Origin: Deltaproteobacteria bacterium
Lineage (GTDB): Bacteria > JAUYMQ01
Assembly: GCA_030698575.1 (NCBI GenBank)
Contig: JAUYMQ010000599.1
Coordinates: 1 to 19,450, forward strand
Direction: 5' to 3'
DNA: 19,450 nt
This document shows, in pieces, positions 14,630-19,450 of this stretch. The notes beneath the pieces are model-generated. The model was not told the origin of the DNA. It saw only the letters and a program-made list of their open reading frames with translations, and searched no databases. The translations under genes and the position numbers were made by a program. Position 1 is the stretch's first letter. Every line of letters begins with the position of its first letter.

Positions 14630-15037
14630 ATGAATGAATCCGGCAAGACTCTGGTCATTCTGCTCGTGGACGACGATCCTTCGATCGTCAAGGTAGTGGG
14701 AGCGCGCCTCCGATCGGAGGGGTACAAGGTCGTCACGGCGGCGGACGGCGAGGCGGCGGTCGAACGCGCCCGGTCGCTGTTGCCGGATCTGATCATCCTC
14801 GATGTCAATCTTCCCAAGCGCATCGGTTACAGCGTTTCGCGCATGCTCAAGCTCGACGGGCGGACCAGAAGGATTCCAATCCTCATGCTCACCGCGCGCG
14901 ATCAGGAGGCCGACTGGCGTCTGGGGGCGCTGACCGGGGCCGACGGCTACATGACGAAGCCCTTCGAGACCCAGGATCTGTTGCGGACCATCAGAAACCT
15001 TCTGGCCGCGGCCGGAAGGACGCCCTCCGACCCCTGA
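14630..15037 (+). CDS. Receiver-only response regulator
   Basis: The 135-residue protein is a single CheY-like receiver domain. The acidic pocket Asp14-Asp16 (LLVDDDPS), phospho-acceptor Asp58 (LIILDVNLP), Thr88 (ILMLTAR) and Lys110 (YMTKPF) are all present, so it should accept phosphate. There is no output domain and no histidine kinase in the window, so partner and target are unknown. The loop after Asp58 is NLPKRIGYS, not the usual MPxxDG. I place the start at ATG 14630 with GGTGG seven bases upstream; a GTG at 14588 would add 14 residues before the domain. It is 65 bases from moaB and convergent with pepA. Confidence 0.88.
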   Translation: MNESGKTLVILLVDDDPSIVKVVGARLRSEGYKVVTAADGEAAVERARSLLPDLIILDVNLPKRIGYSVSRMLKLDGRTRRIPILMLTARDQEADWRLGALTGADGYMTKPFETQDLLRTIRNLLAAAGRTPSDP

Positions 15038-15038
15038 G

Positions 15039-15060
15039 CCGATCCCTTCTGAGAGGTCGG
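15039..15060. terminator. Possible short hairpin between convergent genes
   Basis: CCGATCC (15039-15045) and GGTCGG (15055-15060) can pair with one bulged T. There is no T-run on either strand, so termination here is uncertain. It is the only fold in the 37-base gap between the response regulator and pepA. Confidence 0.25.
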
Positions 15061-15074
15061 ATCCCTCGGGGGGC

Positions 15075-16727
15075 TCAGCGCCCGCCGCGGCGTCCCGTCG
15101 CGTGTCCGCGTCCGGCCAGCCTGCCGTTACTCCGCCCCTTTCCACGCGTGCGCGGCTTGCGCCGCCGGGGCGCGTCGTCGTCATCATCATCGGCCTTGTC
15201 GTGGACGAGCGGCGCCCAGTTGAGAAGCGTGTGCGCCAGCAGCCGCACGCCCACGCCCGTGGCGCCTCGAGGCGCGTAGGGCTTCTTCTTCATGGTCCAG
15301 GCCGTGCCTGCGATGTCCAGGTGAACCCAGGGCGTCTTGCCGACGAACTTCTGGAGGAAGCTCGCGCCGGCAATCGTCCCGGCCTCGCCCGCATTCCCGA
15401 TGTTCTTGATGTCGGCCACCTCGCTCTTGACGGCGTCGGCGTACTCCTCGAACATCGGCAGCTCCCAGACGCGCTCGTAGGTAGCCTCGCCGCTGGCCTT
15501 GATCCGGTCGGCAAGCGCCGCGTTGTTGGTCATGAGGCCGCTTGCGTGGGAGCCGAGGGCGACGACGCAGGCCCCGGTGAGGGTGGCCATGTCGACGATG
15601 GCGTCTGGTTTGAAGCTCAGGGCGTGGTGAAGGCCGTCTGCGAGGACGATTCTCCCCTCGGCGTCGGTATTGAGGACTTCGATGGTCACACCCGCGGCCG
15701 AAGTGAGGATGTCGCCGGGCTTGTAGGCGTTTCCGCCGGGCAGATTCTCTGCCGACGGAACGATGCAGACCACGTTGACGTCGGGTTTCAGGAGGGCCAT
15801 GGCGCGGGCCAGGGCGATGGTGGCCGCTCCTCCGCTCATGTCGAATTTCATCTCGTCCATCTTTCCGGGCGGTTTGAGCGAGATGCCTCCCGAGTCGAAG
15901 GTGATCCCCTTGCCCACCACGCAGACCGTCTGGGCCCCCTTCGTATTGCACCGGTACTCGAGCACGATGAGCCGCGGTTCGTTGCGGCTGCCGCGCGCGA
16001 CTCCGAGCAGCGCTCCCATCTTGGCCCGCGCTAGCTCGCGCGGCCCCCAGATGGTGCACCGGAGCCCCACCTCCCGCGCCATCTTCCTGGCTTCATCGGC
16101 GAGGTATTTCGGGGGGTGATCGGAGCCCGATCGGTTGGCCAGATCGCGGGCGAATACGACGCTGTCGGAGAGCGCGCTCCCCACGCGGGCCCCCTCTCGA
16201 ATCTCCCGGACCTTTGCGGCATCGTTATCGACGATCGTGAGCTGGGTGATCGGCTTGCTGTCGCTCTTTTTTCCGGACTTGTAGAGGGAGAATGCGTAGC
16301 CGCCGAGCCGGGTTCCCTCGACGATCGCCTGGGCGGCCTCGGCCGCGGAGATGTCCTCATCGCCCCCGCCGTCTTCGCCCACGCCGTGGAGCACGCTCAC
16401 CACGTGGGTCACCCCGAGACTCCGGGCCGCCTGGGCTGCGGTGCCCGCTGCCTGTCGCACCCGGTCGAGGATGAAGCGATTCTTCTTCCCGAGGCCGACG
16501 ACGAGCACTCTGCGGGCTTTCACTCCCCGGGTGGGGCGGAGGAGCAGCGTTTCGTTGGGCTTTCCCTTGAAATCCCCGTCCTTCAGGTAGGCCGAAAGCT
16601 GGCCCCGGGTGGCCTTGTCGATCGCGGCCGCGGCCCCGCCGGGCTTTGTCGTTCCCTCGAATAGATTGACGACCAGGAGGTCTGCGGGAGTCTTGGCGGC
16701 GTCGCCGACTTTTAGCGTTACTTTCAT
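15075..16727 (-). CDS. pepA: Leucyl aminopeptidase (M17), with unusual charged C-terminal tail
   Basis: A cytosolic, usually hexameric, two-metal aminopeptidase. The N-terminal Macro-like domain covers about 1-165. The catalytic domain has VVGKGITFDSGGISLKPP (Lys273, Asp278, Lys285), Asp296 and the family signature NTDAEGR (353-359, Asp355, Glu357). Homology ends near residue 507 (LLNWAPLVHD). Then comes a tail with six Asp (513-518) and about 32 residues rich in Arg, Lys and Gly, ending GRRGGR; this is not a normal part of M17 enzymes. E. coli PepA also binds DNA, in a different region. The ATG at 16727 has GGAGGG 12 bases upstream. It is divergent from tolQ and has its own promoter. Confidence 0.95.
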   Translation of the reverse strand: MKVTLKVGDAAKTPADLLVVNLFEGTTKPGGAAAAIDKATRGQLSAYLKDGDFKGKPNETLLLRPTRGVKARRVLVVGLGKKNRFILDRVRQAAGTAAQAARSLGVTHVVSVLHGVGEDGGGDEDISAAEAAQAIVEGTRLGGYAFSLYKSGKKSDSKPITQLTIVDNDAAKVREIREGARVGSALSDSVVFARDLANRSGSDHPPKYLADEARKMAREVGLRCTIWGPRELARAKMGALLGVARGSRNEPRLIVLEYRCNTKGAQTVCVVGKGITFDSGGISLKPPGKMDEMKFDMSGGAATIALARAMALLKPDVNVVCIVPSAENLPGGNAYKPGDILTSAAGVTIEVLNTDAEGRIVLADGLHHALSFKPDAIVDMATLTGACVVALGSHASGLMTNNAALADRIKASGEATYERVWELPMFEEYADAVKSEVADIKNIGNAGEAGTIAGASFLQKFVGKTPWVHLDIAGTAWTMKKKPYAPRGATGVGVRLLAHTLLNWAPLVHDKADDDDDDAPRRRKPRTRGKGRSNGRLAGRGHATGRRGGR

Positions 16728-16865
16728 GGACTGGGATCACCCTCCGTCATGTGGTTGGCCCGGGGGCTTCGCGCGGCGGTTGCGCGCGCTCGGTCACCGG
16801 CGCTCGGAGACGAGGGCGTCCACGTGACACGTAACCGTGGAACCCGCGGCCATGGAACTGGCGGG

Positions 16866-16894
16866 AGAATAGGGTGGCGCGGAAGGGTTGTAAA
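16866..16894 (-). promoter_or_regulatory. Predicted sigma70-type promoter of pepA
   Basis: On the minus strand: -35 TTTACA (16894-16889), 17-base spacer, -10 TATTCT (16871-16866). The start would be near 16859, giving a leader of about 130 bases. Confidence 0.55.
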
Positions 16895-16967
16895 GATTCG
16901 GCGGCCGGGTTCCGCCGGAAGAAGCGCTCAACGCTCCCTTTCCGGGGCGCGCCAGGCCAATAAGCCG

Positions 16968-16996
16968 TTGACTTTCCAACCCTCCTTCTCTAATTT
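16968..16996 (+). promoter_or_regulatory. Predicted sigma70-type promoter of the tolQRAB operon
   Basis: -35 TTGACT (16968-16973), 17-base spacer, -10 TAATTT (16991-16996). The start would be near 17003, about 36 bases before tolQ. This is the best-matching promoter pair in the window. Confidence 0.65.
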
Positions 16997-17038
16997 GCAG
17001 GGTCTCCCCCAGAGCCACGGGAATTGGGATTTCATCAC

Positions 17039-17791
17039 ATGCCAGGCACTTTCCTTGCGGGCGCCGCTGCCGCGGGTCCGACCTTCCAGGGCGGCATACT
17101 CGACCTCATCTGGAACTCCGGCCCCGTCGTCAAGCTGGTTCTCATCATACTTTTCGGCTTCTCCTTCATCTCATGGGGAATCATTTTCTATAAGGCGCGC
17201 GTCATCAAGCGCGCGTTGGAGGAATCGACCGAGTTCCTCGAGATCTTCTGGGAGCGCCGGACGCTGGATCTCATCTACGAGGAGGCCAAGGGCCTCAGCG
17301 GGAGCCCGCTTTCGAACATCTTCCGCGCGGGCTTCATCGAACTGGTAAAGCTCAAGCGAGGCCGCAACGCGGGTGCAATTCCGCGTGTCGATCCGCGGGG
17401 GGCCGTCACTGTCGAGGCCGACCTCGACGAGGTCCTGAAGAAGATCCGCTGGACGAGCGCGGCGGAGATTAACCACCTCGAGCGGTACATCTCATTCCTG
17501 GCCACGACCGGTTCCACTGCTCCTTTCATCGGACTGTTCGGAACGGTGTGGGGGATCATGGATGCGTTCCGGCACATCGGCGTCAAGGGAGCTGCCAGCA
17601 TCGCAGTTGTCGCGCCGGGCATTTCCGAGGCGCTTGTCGCCACCGCCATCGGCCTGTTCGCCGCCATTCCCGCCGTGGTCGCGTACAACTACTTCGTCAG
17701 CAAAATCAGAGTCATCGTGAAGGAAATCGAGGGCTTCACGGACGATTACATGGCTGACCTGCGCAAGGCCTTCGAGAAGGAACTGGGATGA
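17039..17791 (+). CDS. tolQ: TolQ proton-channel subunit (MotA/TolQ/ExbB family)
   Basis: The inner-membrane protein is 250 residues. It has one membrane helix near 25-49, a cytoplasmic stretch of about 100 residues, then two helices near 151-174 (ATTGSTAPFIGLFGTVWGIM) and 188-218 (APGISEALVATAIGLFAAIPAVVAYN), the family signatures. With TolR it uses the proton motive force to energise TolA. I prefer ATG 17039; a TTG at 17024 would add five residues. The ribosome site is weak (GGGA about 15 bases away). It overlaps tolR by four bases (ATGA), and tolA and tolB follow, which separates it from an ExbB role. Confidence 0.92.
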   Translation: MPGTFLAGAAAAGPTFQGGILDLIWNSGPVVKLVLIILFGFSFISWGIIFYKARVIKRALEESTEFLEIFWERRTLDLIYEEAKGLSGSPLSNIFRAGFIELVKLKRGRNAGAIPRVDPRGAVTVEADLDEVLKKIRWTSAAEINHLERYISFLATTGSTAPFIGLFGTVWGIMDAFRHIGVKGAASIAVVAPGISEALVATAIGLFAAIPAVVAYNYFVSKIRVIVKEIEGFTDDYMADLRKAFEKELG

Positions 17792-18192
17792 AGGTCGGAA
17801 AAGAGTCGGAGAGCCTCTCCGAAATCAACGTCACGCCCTTCGTCGATGTGATGCTGGTGCTGCTCATCATCTTCATGGTGACGACGCCGCTCATCCAGGC
17901 CGGCGTCGATGTGAATCTCCCGGAGGCCACCGCGGAAGGGCTCCGGGCTCCGGAGGATCCCACCATCATCAGCGTCAACAAGGATGGCCAGATATTCTTC
18001 GGAAAGGACAAGGAAGTTCCCTTTGACAAGCTGCAGAGCTTCGTCGCGGCCCTCAAGGAGAACAAGGGACTCGAGGAGATCTATCTCAAGGCGGACAAGG
18101 ACGTCTCGTACGGCATCGTGGTCAGGGTAATGGCCGAGGTAAAAGCCGCAGGAATTGATCGGCTTGGGATGATCACGCTTCCCGAGACATGA
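17788..18192 (+). CDS. tolR: TolR (ExbD/TolR family)
   Basis: The protein is 134 residues: a short cytoplasmic N-terminus with SEINVTPFVDVMLVLLIIFMV, one membrane helix containing the conserved Asp20 that takes part in proton transfer, and a periplasmic domain ending GIDRLGMITLPET. It pairs with TolQ as the stator of the Tol motor. The start overlaps the tolQ stop as ATGA, and tolA begins three bases after its stop. Confidence 0.95.
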   Translation: MKVGKESESLSEINVTPFVDVMLVLLIIFMVTTPLIQAGVDVNLPEATAEGLRAPEDPTIISVNKDGQIFFGKDKEVPFDKLQSFVAALKENKGLEEIYLKADKDVSYGIVVRVMAEVKAAGIDRLGMITLPET

Positions 18193-18195
18193 GCC

Positions 18196-19017
18196 ATGGC
18201 CTCGTTCACCTTCGAAAATCTGTTCGGCGGGGAGATCGATCCCAAGCTGAAGCGCATGGTGGCGGTCTCCGCCTTCATGCACCTGACTCTCTTTGCTCTT
18301 ATTCTGATCATGGCACGCAACGCGCCGCTGCCGGTGAACTACCAGGCGAGCATCCAGGTCGCGCTGGTCGATCTCCCGGAGGTCAACGACCTGGAGCAGG
18401 TCAAGCTCGGCGCTCCGAAGCCCAAGCAGTTGCCTCCCCCCGAAGCGAAGAAGCCGGAGCCGAAGGCCGCGGAGAAGGCCAAGCCCGCCGAGCCAAAGAA
18501 AAAGATCGTCGCCCTCGAGGAAGCGAAGAAGACCGAGCAGAAGGCGGCGGACACCAAGGCGAAGAAAGAGCCGGTCCCCGCCGCCAGGATGGACAGCGCC
18601 GTCAACCGGCTCCGCGTTCAGAACACGGCCATCGCGCGGATCCGGCAGCGCGCCCTCGACACGGCCATGCCCGAGGGGACGGCCGGCGGAAACGTCCGCG
18701 GGATCGGCGCCCTGAAGGGGCTTGCCTATGACGCCCTCGTGAGGGGGCACTTGGAATACAACTGGGAACTGCCGCCGACCTTCCTGGGGCAGCACCTGAA
18801 CACCCAAGTCTACATGAAGATCGATCGGGACGGCCGCTTGATTGAATGGAAGATCGTCAGGGGATCGGGCAACTCGGTTTACGACGATACGGTGTACAGG
18901 GCCTTCCGGAAGATTGAACTGGGGCAGGGCTTTCCCCGGCCCGAGCCCGAGATTTACGACTCGATGCTGAAGGAAGGCTACGTCATCGATATGAAAGCCG
19001 AGGATTTCTTCTCTTGA
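18196..19017 (+). CDS. tolA: TolA-type energy transducer (TonB/TolA C-terminal domain)
   Basis: The protein is 273 residues: one membrane anchor (about 20-41, MVAVSAFMHLTLFALILIMA), a Pro-rich then Lys/Glu/Ala-rich periplasmic linker (about 70-128), and a C-terminal TonB/TolA domain with VYMKIDRDGRLIEWKIVRGSG and FRKIE (about 175-260). It should reach across the periplasm to TolB/Pal and the outer membrane. The linker is far shorter than the E. coli TolA helix. Position between tolR and tolB favours TolA over TonB, although the C-terminal domain alone cannot decide. Confidence 0.88.
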   Translation: MASFTFENLFGGEIDPKLKRMVAVSAFMHLTLFALILIMARNAPLPVNYQASIQVALVDLPEVNDLEQVKLGAPKPKQLPPPEAKKPEPKAAEKAKPAEPKKKIVALEEAKKTEQKAADTKAKKEPVPAARMDSAVNRLRVQNTAIARIRQRALDTAMPEGTAGGNVRGIGALKGLAYDALVRGHLEYNWELPPTFLGQHLNTQVYMKIDRDGRLIEWKIVRGSGNSVYDDTVYRAFRKIELGQGFPRPEPEIYDSMLKEGYVIDMKAEDFFS

Positions 19018-19038
19018 ACCACCGGGATCGCCGGCATC

Positions 19039-19065
19039 AAAGGTTGAGCCAGAATTAAAGGTTGA
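19039..19065 (+). repeat. Duplicated AAAGGTTGA before tolB
   Basis: AAAGGTTGA occurs at 19039-19047 and again at 19057-19065, 18 bases apart, in the 49-base gap between tolA and tolB. The second copy supplies the AAGG ribosome site five bases before the tolB ATG. The first may be a second ribosome landing site or chance. Confidence 0.5.
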
Positions 19066-19066
19066 A

Positions 19067-19450
19067 ATGACCCTTTCGCGCTTCCGCCCCGTTTCGCCGC
19101 TCCTGATCGCCCTGGCCGCCTTGACGCTGCTTCTGGCCGGCTGGGCGCGCGAGGCTTCGGCGCAGCGACGGCTGGAGGTCACCCCCTACGAGCGCAAGTT
19201 CAAGATCGCTATCCAGCCCTTCGTGGGAGACAGCGCGAGCACCAGTGGAACCGGCGGTGAGATCGCCCGCGTCGTCTCGAGCGACCTGGACTTCACGGGC
19301 ATCTTCCAGCCGCTGAACCCGAACTCGTTCCTGGAGGATCCCGGGCAGACGGCCGGCATCGACTTCGACACCTGGCGTGTCCTGGGGGCCGAGGCGCTGG
19401 TCAAGGGCAAGATCGTGGACGAGGGGGGCGGGCGGATCGCCATCGAGGCG
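19067..19450 (+). CDS. tolB: TolB, N-terminal part (cut by window edge)
   Basis: 128 codons are visible. A signal peptide (hydrophobic 10-27) with a likely cut at EASA/Q near residue 34 precedes the TolB N-terminal domain: KFKIAIQPFVGD, IARVVSSDLDFTGIFQPLNP, SFLEDP and WRVLGAEALVKGKI, typical of TolB domain 1. The WD40-like propeller lies beyond the window. TolB is periplasmic and binds Pal and TolA. Fourth gene of the tol operon; pal would be expected next. Confidence 0.95.
   Translation, partial: MTLSRFRPVSPLLIALAALTLLLAGWAREASAQRRLEVTPYERKFKIAIQPFVGDSASTSGTGGEIARVVSSDLDFTGIFQPLNPNSFLEDPGQTAGIDFDTWRVLGAEALVKGKIVDEGGGRIAIEA

Noticed and set aside
16794-17018. Minus-strand 74-codon frame between pepA and tolQ
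   Set aside because: It covers both predicted promoters, has no ribosome site and no recognisable features.
1-19450. CRISPR array, tRNA/rRNA gene, insertion sequence, defence or prophage island
   Set aside because: No regularly spaced repeats, no cloverleaf-like sequence with CCA end, no transposase or integrase motifs and no shift in base composition were seen.

Overview
This window comes from a GC-rich genome of a Gram-negative (two-membrane) bacterium. It carries the start of a tolQ-tolR-tolA-tolB envelope operon, a signal-peptide-bearing outer-membrane porin and two lipoproteins with a Cys-24 lipobox. Codon use looks uniform, and I see no transposase, integrase, tRNA, rRNA or CRISPR array, so this reads as a chromosomal core region. 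B12-dependent ribonucleotide reductase, a fused MoaD-MoaE and a TatD-radical SAM fusion point loosely to an uncultured deltaproteobacterial-type lineage. That assignment is inference only.

Layout, left to right. (1) Minus strand, 1-1911: a small secreted His/Cys protein followed by a porin that runs off the left edge; together they look like a metal-related outer-membrane module. (2) Minus strand, 7532 down to 2085: a tightly packed operon holB > metG > tatD-radical SAM fusion > inositol-monophosphatase family > LEA14-like lipoprotein, closed by a hairpin near 2049-2068. (3) Plus strand, 7699-8382: a rhomboid intramembrane protease, convergent with an unknown lipoprotein (8422-9195, minus). 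(4) Minus strand: nrdJ (B12-dependent RNR), ended by a strong hairpin terminator and preceded by a long leader. A sigma70-type promoter there overlaps the first of two NrdR-box-like sites spaced exactly 32 bp apart. (5) mrp/apbC (minus) is divergent from moaDE-moaB (plus), with a 10-bp-arm inverted repeat between the two promoters. (6) A receiver-only response regulator (plus) is convergent with pepA (minus), whose product has an odd Asp6/Arg-rich tail. (7) pepA is divergent from tolQRAB (plus), with good promoters facing both ways; tolB runs off the right edge.

How the genes work together. Group 2 couples replication clamp loading (HolB), Met-tRNA charging, a TatD nuclease with an attached radical SAM domain, and a phosphatase. 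Group 4 makes deoxynucleotides. Group 5 links Fe-S cluster delivery (Mrp) with molybdopterin synthase and the MoaB/Mog step. Group 7 is the Tol envelope machine driven by the proton motive force. Most of the window is housekeeping. The most unusual points are the TatD-rSAM fusion, the MoaD-MoaE fusion with a buried Gly-Gly and an apparently near-leaderless mRNA, the NrdR-box pair with a structured nrdJ leader, the inverted repeat shared by mrp and moaDE, and the PepA tail.
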